A stretch of DNA of 64,000 nt from Malus domestica (Eukaryota > Streptophyta > Magnoliopsida > Rosales > Rosaceae): contig NC_091673.1 of the NCBI RefSeq assembly GCF_042453785.1, positions 10,015,501 to 10,079,500 on the forward strand, in the 5' to 3' direction. Numbering within the stretch: the stretch's first letter is position 1; each line of letters starts with the position of its first letter. Position numbers and translations under genes: made by a program. The notes beneath the pieces were generated by a model that searched no databases, was not told the DNA's origin, and saw nothing but the letters and a program-made list of their open reading frames with translations. Below are positions 9,972 through 22,093 of the stretch, piece after piece.

Positions 9972-12900
9972 TCATTTTCCGATTCCAACCAAACTAAGCT
10001 GCAAGAGATGACAGATTATCAGACTACAATACCAGTAGATAACTGAATGATCCAACACGAGAAAAGGGGAAAGAGGAATTACAATGTTGTTTTCAGGCTT
10101 CCCCCAATAGAATCCAAAGAGGATAACTGGCAAGATATTGCAGGCTATGAGCACGAAAATCATCAGTGCATGCATTCCCATCCATTCCATTACAATAGTC
10201 GGGCGCCTGTAGCCACACACATCAACCTGAGGGAAGAAGAAGAAACCGTGCGGTGAGAAGACTAAGCAAACCGAACACTAAAGTATTTATATGCTAAGAC
10301 TGTCAAGTTGACGAGAAAAGTGAAAGAAAATGCGAAAAGGTTTCTCTCGAATTAGTTGGCTAGAAACCGTACCATCAAGTAAATGGAAGCAAATAGAATG
10401 CCAGCAGCACCAGCTGTGACGCACATGTAACTGAATGTGTAAAGTGCCTTGTTTATATGCAGGCCTGAAAATAAGAAGCATAAAGGAGACAGTTTAGCGA
10501 TAGAAAATGCAGCAAGTTCGATTATATATATAACAAAATTGTACTGGAAGTGCATACCAAATAAGTCGAGGACGAGGCCTAAGACTACAAGAGAGGAGGA
10601 TGAGATAGACCAGTGTAGGATTCTTTCCCGGTGATCCTGCATTTGGAGGGAGTAATGGTTACAGATAGGAATCCTCCGACAAAGAAAAGAAGCATCTGAT
10701 ATCAAGTTTTCTCACCTTGAAATGGACAATGATGTGCCCGTAGTGCAAACCAACCAAGCAGGTAACAATAGCCATCATTGAGCTGCAACGACGAAGGGCA
10801 AGCGAATAAATTAAAATTTTAATACACGAAAAGATTAGAAACAAATAACTAAAATACATGTCTATCTAAATACTGATGTAATGGGATTCTGTAAAGAAGT
10901 AAAAAAAACACACCTCAGAAGTCCTTCAGGATCAAAAGGGGCTTGGCACCAAGAAGGAGCATCGGCAGGCAACGGGCCATAATCGGGGGAGCTAATACTG
11001 CATTCCTGTAAAATAGCAAATAAAGGTTAATCATTAGGAATGACAGTGAGGCACATTAAAATGAAATGAAATAAAGTAAAAGAATGGATTCTTACCTCCG
11101 TTCGTGCGTAGATTGGTCTTTTATATAAATGCTCAATCCCTAATATCTTGCGATCAATCATCCCAACGGCATTGCAAGCCGGTCCTCTGTCACCCCGTAC
11201 TCCACATTTTACCTACAAAAAGAGATGAGTTAGAAAAGCAGGATAAAGCAAAAACATACGCCTAATTCTCAAAAGACTTTATGAAATATTAAGGAAAGAA
11301 CTAAGAAACATGATAGAAACTTACTGAAAATGTTTTTGGTGCAGAGGAGGAATCGACAGGAATCTGGTACCCCCAATCAGGAACATGTAATCCGTATAAC
11401 AATGATAGATATAGCGTGGTGATTATCAAAGCCACCGTCCTGAGAAAGAGGGCATACATTATTCGAAATTGAGCAATATTCACACTACTATTTTGAGTGA
11501 TGCAGAAAAAGAAAAAAGTAGGGACTCCTAATGCAGATAAATATTACATACAATTGAGACCGATATTTCCTGAGCAGCGATCTTCCCGAGTTGACATTAC
11601 CATCACGCTTTAGCCAAATCTCGCACAATGCTGCTACAAAATATCCAATTGCAATTCTCTGGGAATAAAAAGGAAATAGAAAACCATAGAGAATTAGTTA
11701 ACTTTTGCCTCAAGTTTCCAACTTAAGAAATAACCCTAGTGATATGTAGCATATACCTGTAGAATGCCCATCCATCTCATCTTTGTGATATCAACCCCGA
11801 AAGTAAGATCCTTGACACGATGGAAAAATCCGCCTGGACAAAAGATATGCCGGACATTGCTCAGTATACAGAACCTTATAGTTTGCATATCAAACTTAGC
11901 GGGTAAAATTCGTTTGTACAAGACATAAAATTACTAGTTCACTATTGCCATATGAACATATCAATCAAATGCTAATAGCTTGACATGCTATATTAGTGTA
12001 CCTTGAAGAAAAAGGCCTAATGCTAGAAGCTTCAGCGTCCGTAAAACTGCTTTTCTCGTGGAAGCAACTCCGCACGATGGTTTCTGTGTGCACAAACATT
12101 TTCTGTTAGCTAGCTTCTCCCGAAAACAGCGACAGATTACTTGATCATGAAGAAAAGAACGAAATGAAGGAGCAAGGGATATAAATTTGTACCTTGTAGG
12201 TAAGTGCAAGGGAAACACCAACCATAAACAGAAAAAATGGCATGACTAAATCTGCAAGGGTTAAACCATTCCAGGGCGAGTGGTTAAGTGCAGGCAGGAT
12301 TCCACCCATGTCGTCCACTATTATCATCAGCTGCATCAAACAATGGCAAAAGATTATGAAATGAAAATAATTGAAATAACAATTAGGGGTACGAACATTC
12401 GTGTGAACTTACGAGGTAACCAACACGTACAATTATATAAAAATAATAATAACACTTTCACTCATATTATTCATCAGAACAAGACATGCAATTGTTTTAT
12501 TTGTATGATATTAGTTTAGGGGAGTTACGTTTTAATCGTGTTATACATATACATCATTTGTTTTACATATACAGTAGTACGAGTTTCAAGTTCTGTTGCG
12601 TCTGAAATTAACGAATATTATAGTGAAATATTTAAAGGAGAAAACGCGTAGTAGCACTGGTTTCGAAGTGTGGAGTTAAATGACAATCAGAACAGTCGGA
12701 CAAAATTCACAGTAAGTAATTTTAAACTATTTTAATATTTTATATATATATATATATTTTTATCTTATTATCTCTATAAAAAATAATATAAAATATCAAC
12801 ATAATTTACTCGTGATCTCATAAAACAGAAAATAAACAAAGAATCCGCCTCCGAAATATTTAAAAGAGAAAACGCGTTAGTAGCACTGGTTTCGAAGTGA

Positions 12901-14941
12901 GGAGTTAAATGACAATCAGAACAGTTGGACAAAATTCACAGCAAGTAAAGCCTGCAAGTAAAGTCTGCAACAAGAAAGATAATTGATGGTCATAAATGGA
13001 GGTAGATTGTCTGCGCTGTTTTGAGTGCTTTTCTTATCTTTTACTATTTACACAGTTACAGTTAAATCACGTTAATATTTTATATTATTTTTATTTTATT
13101 ATTTTTATAAAAATAAATATAAAATATTGACGTTACTTAATCGCATAAAATAAAGAAAGATAAAAAGAGAATCTGCCTCCGCCATAAATTGATGTGATTC
13201 AACTTGAAGTTTTGGCTTATTCTCCTAATGGTTGGACCAACCAGCTGGAGTTGAAGTGTATGCCGGCTTAGCCGACGTACTTGGGAAGTATTGCCAATTT
13301 AAAGGACCCATCAGTACATGTCAGACGAGATAGATTTGGTCCATCAGCCCATCATATCAGATTTAAAAAAAAAAGTCAAATAAACAAGAATATCTTACGT
13401 ACAACCGTGCTTAAAAAAAAAATATTCAGTAAGACTGCCGCACCATCACAAGCAGTAGACAAAAAATTTGAGACCTTGTGAGGGGCGAGAAATAATAGAG
13501 TATGGTTATTCGTATGTGAGGACGGATGGAACACATACGTACTACGTCCACCAAACGTCTGTATTTAAGTTTTCTTATCTTTAACGATAAGAAAAATATA
13601 TCAACGAATGTATACAAGAATACGTAACAGTGCAGGTAAGATTCAGGCGCATGGTGGTGGAGCTCCTAGTCACAGAATACAAAAAGCAAATGCTGACAAA
13701 TGGGGCATTGAGATTGAGGAGGTCGGTGTGGTACATCATGGTTTCTTTTGATTAAAGCGTTTGCAAAAGGAGAGAGAAAGGAGGGTGTCGTGTCCAGTTG
13801 CATTTGGTTTTTAGATCTGAATCGCCTCGGATGACACAGATCCAACATTCTACTCCCTAAGAAAATTGTAGTGGCCAAGGGGAATCAGTTGGTTGTTCAT
13901 TTTTTTTTTAAGGGCCTCAGTTTTTCTTGGTTACTATTGTATTATTCGTAAGCGTTAAAAATTAAATTTATATGCAAACATACAACGTATGATATAAAAT
14001 ATAGATATGAAATTTATTCTCAGCCCCTGTGCTATCCTGTTATATTTCTTAAAGAATGAGGGTTATATTTCTTAAGGAAAGGATTCTCTACTACGTTCAT
14101 AATCTCTCTACACTTCCATACCCTTCTATTTCAAGGATCACGGTTAAACACGTCAACATTTTATATTGATTTTTTATAGAATTAATAAGACAAAAAACAA
14201 TATGAGAAGAGAGGATGGAAATAGAAGGATAAAGAATCCTCCTCCTTTCTTTAAGGGGTAGTTTGGGGTTTAGCTATTTTGAGGTGATATGAGCTCTACT
14301 TAACAACACTTGATTAGTTATCAATGATATTTTTTTGTTGACGGTTACACACAAACAAACAAACAAAGCAACCTTAAACCCATGCTTAGAAAAAGGGCAC
14401 AAACCTAAAACGAAAATGAAAGACAAAACGGTGCCGTATCACCAGACGAATCATATTCGTTTCGTTTCCGTGTACGGCGTCGAAAAGCGTGGCATCCGAT
14501 TAAGTTTGTTGCGCCTTTCAGCAAAGGGCAAAACTAAATCCGCCAAATGTCTTCAACATTAACCATTAAAATTTATTTTCATCTTTTTCCATCACCAAAA
14601 ATAGAAGTAAAAAATACGAAAGAGATGAAGGAATATTAAAAACCAGGGAAAGTAGACGTTACCACAACAGTGAGTCCGCGAAAGACGTCGAGGGAACCAA
14701 GGCGTTGCTGCTGTTGCCGCGACTTCGAAGGCAATGACACCACCGCCGCTTCTTCGTTACTACTATTCATATAAGCGGCCCCACCGCCGGTGGAAGACTG
14801 ATACGGCTGGATTGCCATCTCAACGTCGTCGTTCATACGACCATCACCGCCACCGATATTAATGTTCTCCTTCATGATAGGATCTGCCATACGACGTTCA
14901 TCGTCGTCGGAGTACCCTCTAATAGGCTCGTACATCGCCAT
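9972..14941 (-). CDS. Heparan-alpha-glucosaminide N-acetyltransferase-like membrane protein
   Basis: There are thirteen exons on the minus strand: 14663-14941, 12193-12330, 12002-12083, 11757-11833, 11552-11658, 11325-11439, 11096-11212, 10914-11005, 10716-10782, 10558-10636, 10373-10464, 10083-10226 and 9972-9998. Joined they give 471 residues, all borders GT-AG and in frame. The start is the first ATG of a serine/glycine-rich N-terminus, which precedes the family phrase RLGSLDVFRGLTVV. It is followed by NHSPWNGLTLADLVMPFFLF (candidate active-site His near residue 110) and VGVSLALTYK. About ten hydrophobic segments follow. CGYRRPTIVMEWMGMHALMI is near the end and the last residues are LVGIGK. 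Animal HGSNAT moves acetyl from acetyl-CoA across the lysosomal membrane; the plant substrate is not known to me. The last intron is 84 nt and stop-free, so an isoform retaining it would be 28 residues longer. Intron 1 (2.3 kb) holds repeats. Confidence 0.9.
12617..12945. repeat. Direct duplication within intron 1 of the HGSNAT-like gene
   Basis: About 90 bp, beginning GAAATATTTAAA and including GTAGCACTGGTTTCGAAGTG, occurs at about 12617-12712 and again at 12855-12945 with few changes. Between and after the copies lie AT-rich palindromes (12720-12840 and 13060-13170) of the form TTAATATTTTATA...TATAAAATATTGA, which look like two copies of one small foldback MITE. Confidence 0.7.
14080..14255. 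mobile_element. Short TIR element (MITE) in intron 1
   Basis: The ends read AAAGGATTCTCTACTACG and a matching inverted AAGAATCCTCCTCCTTT. The interior has CCTTCTATTTC, a GTCAACATTTTATATTG core and GATGGAAATAGAAGG. The element at about 23690-23850 has the same architecture and end sequence (AGGATTCTCTCCCCTCC type). Confidence 0.55.
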
Positions 14942-15380
14942 ATCTCCCTACCCTATAACAAAAAAAAAAAAAAATCATAAAAATCGTGAATCTTCCATCT
15001 TATATATCAGCATGTAAATGTGCCTTATATGCAGAATCAAACAGAAAATAAGAGAATCGTAGAGCAGTAATATCGCTCGGAATAAGAAGAAAAAGAAAAC
15101 AAATATATGGAAACATGAATCACGACCAATGGCAACAGAAACCTGATATCGGAGGGGAGGGCAGCAGAGCCTTATCTTCTTATCCCTCCTCTGGAAAACA
15201 AAACAAAATAAAACTCTGAATATTTTGTTTTGGGTTTAGGGAGGGGGAGGAGAGCCGCAAGGGGAAGAGGCACACCACCTTGCAGTCCTGCGTTTTGAAA
15301 TGCTCCCCAAGTTTTCTGGTTTCTCTATATCCTCTTATGCTTTAATTTTCTCTCTCCCCTGACCCTGGTTATATAGAAAC

Positions 15381-15412
<32 letters not shown>

Positions 15413-16482
15413 ATAAATATAAAACTTAAAACGAAAAGGTGTTTTTATATTTATAGTAAATGCAACTTGCAAGAGATATGGTTTCGTTGGTTCAAGTAGA
15501 CTATAGTGCATAGGCAACGAAAAAACAGATATATATTATTTTAAGGTTCAATGATTTAAGGAGGAAACAGATATTTGTTTCGGTCCGTGTATTTACGCTG
15601 TAAATTCCCCAAAGTGTCCTCCCGGGCCCACCTAACCGCCTAAGAATTGGTAAATAAGAATCTGCTTTGTATTAGGACTCGAGAGTAAATCTACATCCCA
15701 TCCAGTTACTAAAGTACAATGTTTTAGTATACCACTTCGACTAGTCTACCTAATCTCCAATTCTAATTACCAATTGATGTGTGACTCTGACTCTAACCCT
15801 CTGAGATTATTTGTCGTTAAGCTCTAATAAATTAATACTGGATCAAGCTAATGTTCTTACAATGTAGCGATATTTATCTTAAATTCAAATCTCAAAATAG
15901 CATATTTACAATTAAGTTATTTCCTCATTCTTAATATGACTATATATCATCGTTTAAATATACATATACACACACATTAGATCAAGAATTTATCAACCAG
16001 GAACTTCAAAGAATAAGATATGCGAGAGTACGGTAGAAAATCACCTCTAGCAATGGCAAGTATTATATATATATATATATATTTAGACGAAAAATCTTGA
16101 TCATTATGTATTTGATCAAGAATTTAGTGGCCATAAACTCCTTCCTATTACAATTGGCGCTCAACGTTCTAAATTTTGTCGATATCACAATAGCATATGG
16201 TATTATTAAACTAATAATTTATTTATATTATAACATGTATGTATATATTAACAAAAGTATCGTTTATTAAGTTATAACAAATAAACTAATTAAGATATTT
16301 CTAACATCAGAAACAAAACATCTGAAAATGTCTTGACTGCCAACTTTAGATCTTGTCAATCTAATTCTTGGCATCGGTTTCCCGAATCCTGACACTCTTT
16401 TTCTCTGATGAGCTGCAAACACAAAATTCCAGGCTTCCCAAAAACGTGACGTGAACAGCTGAAGCTGTTGATTGCTGGGATT
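14942..16482. other. Upstream region of the HGSNAT-like gene, AT-rich intergenic
   Basis: This is probable 5' UTR and promoter up to about 15330, then AT-rich DNA with (AT)n runs at 15386-15412 and 16062-16081. No gene was seen. Confidence 0.5.
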
Positions 16483-16993
16483 AAGGTCTAAAATATCAAT
16501 GATTTTGGAAATATCGGTAATCTAAAAATACAGAAATTTGATGAAAATATTGGAATATTATCGATATCGATAAAAATTAAATAAAAATCATGCAAATTGT
16601 AAGAAAAACTTGGAAATTTTTATTGAAACTTTGCAGCATGTTTATTTAGATAATTATTTATTAGTTTATCACAAAAAAATTGGAAGGAAATGCATTGCAT
16701 GATGGATTTAACTGATTTAAGTTGATTATATAGCGAGTTGGCAAACATTGTGAATGTAGAAAATATGTAGTAATTAATGAAAGAAGTTTAAACACACCAT
16801 AATCATTTATATATAATGAATTAGTACAATATTTTACACTTTATACATTGCATGGTAAGATACATAAGTGATTTAGTACCACATAGAGTTCCTATCAATG
16901 TCTAAAATATTGATGATATCGGAAATATTGGTAATCCAAAAACACGAAAATTTCACTAAAAATATCAAGATAATATCGATATTTTAGACCTTG
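16483..16993. mobile_element. Mutator-type MITE with 9-bp target duplication
   Basis: There is a perfect 15-bp inverted repeat AAGGTCTAAAATATC at 16483-16497 and 16978-16992. It is flanked by GCTGGGATT (16474-16482) and GCTGAGATT (16994-17002), a 9-bp duplication with one mismatch, which is typical of Mutator-like elements. The interior repeats the phrase GGAAATATYGGTAATC near both ends and has no coding capacity. Confidence 0.75.
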
Positions 16994-17002
16994 GCTGAGA
17001 TT

Positions 17003-17494
17003 TTAAATAATGGAAGCAAAAGCATGGGTTGTCTTACTAAAAAAATGTAAATTCATGCTTGAGACTCATTTTCCAAATTTTATTGTTCATTTATTCTGTG
17101 TACGTATACGTTACGCTCATATGTAGATATTTGGTACAGCAATAGACTATATATACAGTAAAAAGGTGGAAAGCTACTATTTTTTTTTTTGGAAATCTGG
17201 AAAGCTACTATTTGACTTTCAAAAATCCTTCCAAAAGTAATTGGTTTTCCCACTAAGTAGAAAATTGACATGTGGTTCACGCTAGTAAAAAGATTGATCG
17301 ATGAATGCAAGGGATATGGTTCGCTAACTACGAATATTTGACTTAATAAAAAAGGAATCTATCAAAATAAATAAATATAATGCGTAAGGAAAGAAAAATA
17401 ATGTGCGAAGATCATTTCTTATGATATTAACTCTGAATACTACAAACGAATAATAATAATAATAATAATAAGATGACGAATAAATAGGGATAGG
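17003..17494. other. Intergenic, no gene seen
   Basis: AT-rich, with an (ATA)n microsatellite at about 17451-17471. No coding or RNA signal was recognised. Confidence 0.5.
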
Positions 17495-17691
17495 CTTAGT
17501 ACTGATTTGGTATTGATGTGTTTTTATAAAAAGTAGATATCAAAAAAAGCCGAGCTCAAAAAATTGTTTGGTAAACATTTAAAAACAACTTATTTTCACA
17601 GTTTTAGGTGAAAAAAAGTTGAAAACGTGAAGCAGCAAAAATGAACTTATTCTCACAGCATAGCATAAGTAATTTTTTTTTCAAAGCACAT

Positions 17692-18120
17692 TGTTTATAC
17701 CATACTTAGGGCCTTTGTATTTAGATCTCGTATAAATACTCGGGAGACTTAAATGTAATTATGTAATAAAGGAATGAACAAATATGTAATAAGTGATGAG
17801 CCCTTATTCTATAAAATGGACTCCTCACCCTCACAATTGGGACATGCTCTTATATTCAGAGTAAGCCCTCTCACCCTCACAAAGCTCATCTCTCTAAAGC
17901 TCGCATGCTCACAAAAAGATAGCCCTCTCAAACTCTTTCTTTCTCTGGGTGACTCCCTCTCACCCTTGTAATCCATACATACAATCAGAGAAATACAATC
18001 AGTGTGGACGTAGCCCAAACATTGGGGTGAACCACGATACATCTTATGTTATTTACTTTCTTGTAGATACACGGTCGGATTTACGTTGTTCCAAGACCCC
18101 TCCGGTTTTGTGCATCAACA
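17692..18120 (+). repeat. 5' LTR of element II
   Basis: About 429 bp, beginning TGTTTATACC and ending GTGCATCAACA. It includes a TATA-like CTATAAAATGG near 17810 with the same context as the internal unit array. The primer site follows at once. Confidence 0.85.
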
Positions 18121-18385
18121 TTTGGCGCCGTCTGTGGGAATCAATACGAATAGTTGTGTCGGTTCTCTTTCATTTTTTTCACCTCCGCCTTGAATCTGCA
18201 AAAACCCAAAAACCCAAAGCTTTCCCAGATAACCCACGGAGCCACCTCCTCTCTCACTCAGTCTCTCTCTGCAACTACAATACAAAATCCCACAACCTCT
18301 TTTTCCCTTCCTCTCTCTCTTTCTCTCTCTAAGCTGTTATTTACATAAGGAACAATATGGTATATTATAAAAGACACAAGCAAAA

Positions 18386-19165
18386 ATGGCGAGTCAACTC
18401 GTTTTCGTGTTCGCACTCAGCGCTCTCCTCTTATTCTCCCACTCGGTTTTCTGCAAGGAATCGCACTCCATCGACGACGACGATGAGGATCTCAGCTTCC
18501 TCAAGGAGCCCACCGACCACGACGATGATGCACCGCACTATCCAGATCCGGATCACTACAACGAGGGCAATTACGACGATCTTGAGAACTACTTCGATTT
18601 TGACGAGGGCGGCGATCATGAGTACTCGTACAAGGAGCCGGAGGTGGACGAGAAGGACGTCGTCGTTTTGAAGGCGACGAATTTCAGCGATGTGGTGAAG
18701 AAGAACAGGTTCGTCATGGTCGAGTTCTACGCGCCGTGGTGCAGACACTGCCAGGTCGTGAAACCGGAGTACGCAACGGCAACTACCGAGCTCAAGGGGG
18801 AAAATGTAATTTTGGCCAAGAGTGACACCACGGAGGAGAACGAGCTGTCGCAGAAGTACGGCATCGAGGGTTTCCCGACTATCTTATTCTTCATTGATGG
18901 CGTTCACAAGCCTTACGCAGGCCAAATGACCAATGAGGGGATTGTAACCTGGATTAAGAAGAAGATTGGACCTGGTATCCAAAACGTGACCACATTTGAG
19001 GATGTGGAACAAATATTGACTGCTGAAAGCAAAGTCATTTTGGGCTACCTCAACTCTTTGGTGGGTCCTGAAAGTGACGAGCTTGTTGTTGCTTCAAGAC
19101 TTGAAGATGAGGTATCCTTTTACCAAACTGTAGATCCTAAGGTGGCAAAAACTTTTCCATCTTGA
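18386..19165 (+). pseudogene. Partial, intron-free protein disulfide isomerase (PDIL1-type) copy inside LTR element II
   Basis: The 259-codon frame starts with a good signal peptide (residues 1-22), then an acidic D/E/H-rich segment typical of plant PDIL1-3/1-4. A thioredoxin a-domain follows with the stretch VMVEFYAPWCRHCQVVKPEY, then GIEGFPTILFF with its cis-proline, then the start of a b-domain. Family members have about 580 residues with a', b' domains and a KDEL-type tail; none of these is present, although homology runs on a little to about 19240. The active site reads CRHC where the family has CGHC. Plant PDI genes have many introns, but this copy reads straight through, so it derives from spliced mRNA. 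Sequence ahead of the ATG (18180-18385) looks like a real 5' UTR. It lies between primer site and repeats of an LTR element: a transduced host gene, unlikely to make a full enzyme. Confidence 0.85.
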
Positions 19166-19267
19166 CGCTGAAGTTAAGCGCCCTGCTTTGGTCCTGCTAA
19201 AGAATGAGGCTGAGAAACTAAGCTATTTCGATATGAGAATAATGGACAGGAAGTAGAAAGCAAGCAT

Positions 19268-19422
19268 GCCTACCCACCCACTCCATTGTCTAAAAAGAGG
19301 GCGTGTTGTCGACCACCCACATACAAAAGCAAGGAATAAGGGGAAACTTTGCTCTGCGAGAGCACATGAGAAAGCAATAACAAAGCAGAAAAAACAAAAG
19401 CAAAGCAAAAAATCGAAAGCAA

Positions 19423-19459
<37 letters not shown>

Positions 19460-19780
19460 GAGAAAAAGCATAAAGCAAAAGGGAGGCTTTCTTCTGCTCT
19501 ACCCACCCACTCCATTGTCTAAAAAGAGGGCGCGTTGTCGACCACCCACATGCAAAAGCAAGGAATAAGGGGAAACTTTGCTCTGCGAGAGCACATGGGA
19601 AAGCAATAGCAAAGCAGAAAAAACAAAAGCAAAGTAGAAAAAACAAAAGCAAAGCAAAAAAGCGAAAGCAAAGCAACAACAAAAAAAAAAAAAACGAGAA
19701 AAAACAGAAAGCAAAAGGGAGGCTTTCTTCTACGAGAGCACATAGGGACACTGCAAAAGCAAGGAATAAACACCCTACCA
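19268..19780. repeat. A-rich tandem unit, two copies of about 232 bp
   Basis: Two copies start near 19268 and 19500. Each begins with CCACCCACTCCATTGTCTAA and runs through GTTGTCGACCACCCACAT into an AAGCAAAG-rich tract with long A runs. A third partial copy ends near 19760. Long reading frames here on either strand are by-products of the A-rich repeat. Confidence 0.75.
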
Positions 19781-20009
19781 GAATGATGTGATTTACTTTC
19801 CTTACTTTAACTCAACAAAGTCTATGTCTGAACTGTAGATGTAATTTATTTTTCTTATCTTTCGGAGACATCTGTATAAACCCCATCAGATGGTAATAAA
19901 AAAAAATTTTAAAAAATTAAAAAAAAAAGGCAAGCCCAAAATAATAGGCTGAAATGTTATGTGGATGGCGAATGCCCATATGCCCAAAAGAGCCAGGCCC
20001 TCTATTATC

Positions 20010-20250
20010 ACAAACCAGGTGATCAAAAGTACGTCTAGTGCTACAAAAAAATTATTCGGCAGCATGCCGCTATTACCACCAACCAGGTGATCAAAAGTAC
20101 TCCCAGTACTCCAAAATTATTTGGCAACATGCCGCTATTATCACCAACCAGGTGATCAAAAGTACGCCCAGTACTCCAAAATTATTCGGCAGCCTGCCAT
20201 TATTATCACCAACCAGGTGATCAAAAGTACGTCTAGTACTTCAAAATTAT
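20010..20250 (+). repeat. Tandem repeat of about 76 bp, three to four copies
   Basis: The unit contains ACCAGGTGATCAAAAGTACG and CCAAAATTATTCGGCAGC. The same unit, in reverse orientation, lies at 1745-1890 in element I. Confidence 0.75.
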
Positions 20251-21305
20251 ACATGAGCATCACTCATGTCAAGCATACATAAACATTCATGAGCATCACT
20301 CATGTCAATCATACGTAAACATTCATGACCATTATTCATGTCAATATTCATGAGCATCACTCATGTTAACATTCATGAACATCACTCATGTTAACATTCA
20401 TGAGCATCACTTATGTCAACATCCATGAGCATCACTCATGTCAATCAACATAAATATTCATGAGCATCACTCATGTCAATCTAACTTCAAAAGCTTCATT
20501 TGCAGAGCTCTAGCTTCAAAAGCTTCATTTATAAAAGCTCTAGCTTCAAAAGCTTCATTTACAAAGCTCTAGCTTCAAAAGCTTCATTTACAAAAGCTCT
20601 AGCTTCAAAAGCCTCATTTACAGAGCTTTAGCTTCAAAAGCTTCACTTACAAAAGCTTTAGCTTCAAAAGCTTCATTTACAAAAGCTCTAGCTTCAAAAG
20701 CTTCATTTACAAAGCTCTAGCTTCAAAAACTTCATTTACAAAAGCTCTAGCTTCAAAAACCTCATTTACAGAGCTCTAGCTTCAAAAACTTCATTTACAA
20801 AAGCTCCAACTTTGAAAGCTTCATTTACAGAGCTTTAGCTTCAAAGCTTCACTTACAAAGCTTCAGTGCAGGGTATACAAATACCGCATTCGAACAACCG
20901 CCACTTCGGCCCATACATGGATTCAAATTATACATAAGCATTACTCATGTCAATCATACATAAACATTCATGAGCATTACTCATATCAATCATACATAAA
21001 CATTCATGAGCATCACTCATGTCAACATTCATGAGCATCATTCATGTCAACATCCATAAGCATCATTCATGTCAATCAACATAAACATTCATAAGCCTCA
21101 CTCATGTCAATCAGCTTCGAAAGCTTCATTTACAAGAGCTCTAGCTTCCAAAAGCTTCATTTACAAAAGCTCTAGTTTCAAAAGCTTCATTTACAAGAGC
21201 TTCAGCTTCAAAAGCTTCATTTACAAAAGCTCTAGCTTCAAAAGCTGCATTTACAGAGCTCCAGCTTCAAAACTTTACTTGGAAAGCTTCATTTACAAGA
21301 CTTCA
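20250..21305 (+). repeat. Minisatellites: CATGAGCATCACTCATGTCA type and AGCTTCATTTACAAAAGCTC type
   Basis: The first unit fills about 20250-20490 and 20935-21110; the second fills about 20490-20870 and 21110-21300. Each short unit is partly palindromic. The order A-B-A-B suggests a larger duplication of the pair within element II. Confidence 0.75.
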
Positions 21306-21479
21306 GTGCATGGTATACAAATACCGCCTCCGAACAACCGCCACTTCGGCCCATACATGGATTCAATTTGAAGTCTCCAGCCAACATACTCTATTGACCG
21401 AAGACTTGGGGGATTACACTATACACCATATATTGGGCCTCAACTGAGCCTCATGATAAATACTTGGGGGACTTAGCCT

Positions 21480-21845
21480 GTTATTTATGTACTGATGAGC
21501 GATCGCTTATTCTATAAAAGGGATTTCCTCACTTTCATTAGAGAGCACCCATTGTTCATGTATTGAGGAGCGAGCCCTTATTCTATAAAAGGGACTCCAT
21601 CACCATCATTAGATAGCATCGCTGCCAGCTGAGCAACCGTCTCGCCGCGAGCATCACTCCTAACTCATCACTTATGTATTGAGGAGCGAGCCCTTATTTT
21701 ATAAAAGGGACTCCCTCACCTTCATTAGAGAGCATCACCGCCTACGGAGCAACCGCATCGCCGCGAGCATCAACTATAGCCCATAATTTATGTATTGATG
21801 AGCGAGCCCTTATTCTATAAAAGAGACTCCCTCACCTTCAACGCC
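21480..21845 (+). repeat. Array of four TATA-containing units inside element II
   Basis: Units near 21510, 21570, 21680 and 21800 share the core TATTCTATAAAAGGGACTCC. They match the LTR copies near 17805 and 22205 and the eight-unit array in element I. Between them lie phrases with GAGCATC and CGCCGCGAGCATC. Confidence 0.8.
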
Positions 21846-22093
21846 ACAAGTCGAGCCAACCAAGGCAACATAAGCCACAAGCCAAGCAGCCTAGCAACAT
21901 GTGCTACTTATAAAGCCACAAGCCAAGCAGCCTAGTAACATGTGCTACTTATAGTTAAGCATCATTTCAGATTGAGTACTGCCTCATATAGAGTATCAGT
22001 CCTAAAGGACATCTAGTTACTTCGGCCCATACATGGACTAAATTTCAAGTTTCCAGCCAAAAGACTCTCTTGATTGAAGACTTGGGGGACTAC

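Noticed and set aside
18386-19165. A working PDI gene
   Set aside because: It lacks introns and most family domains and lies between the primer site and repeats of an LTR element, so it is a captured partial copy.
19223-19773. Several long overlapping frames on both strands (F/L/C-rich or K-rich)
   Set aside because: They come from A-rich tandem repeats inside element II. Composition is extreme and the same frame recurs in each repeat copy.
20250-21305. Regular short repeats that might suggest a CRISPR array
   Set aside because: No unique spacers, variable unit length, partly palindromic units, plant nuclear setting. These are minisatellites of an LTR element.
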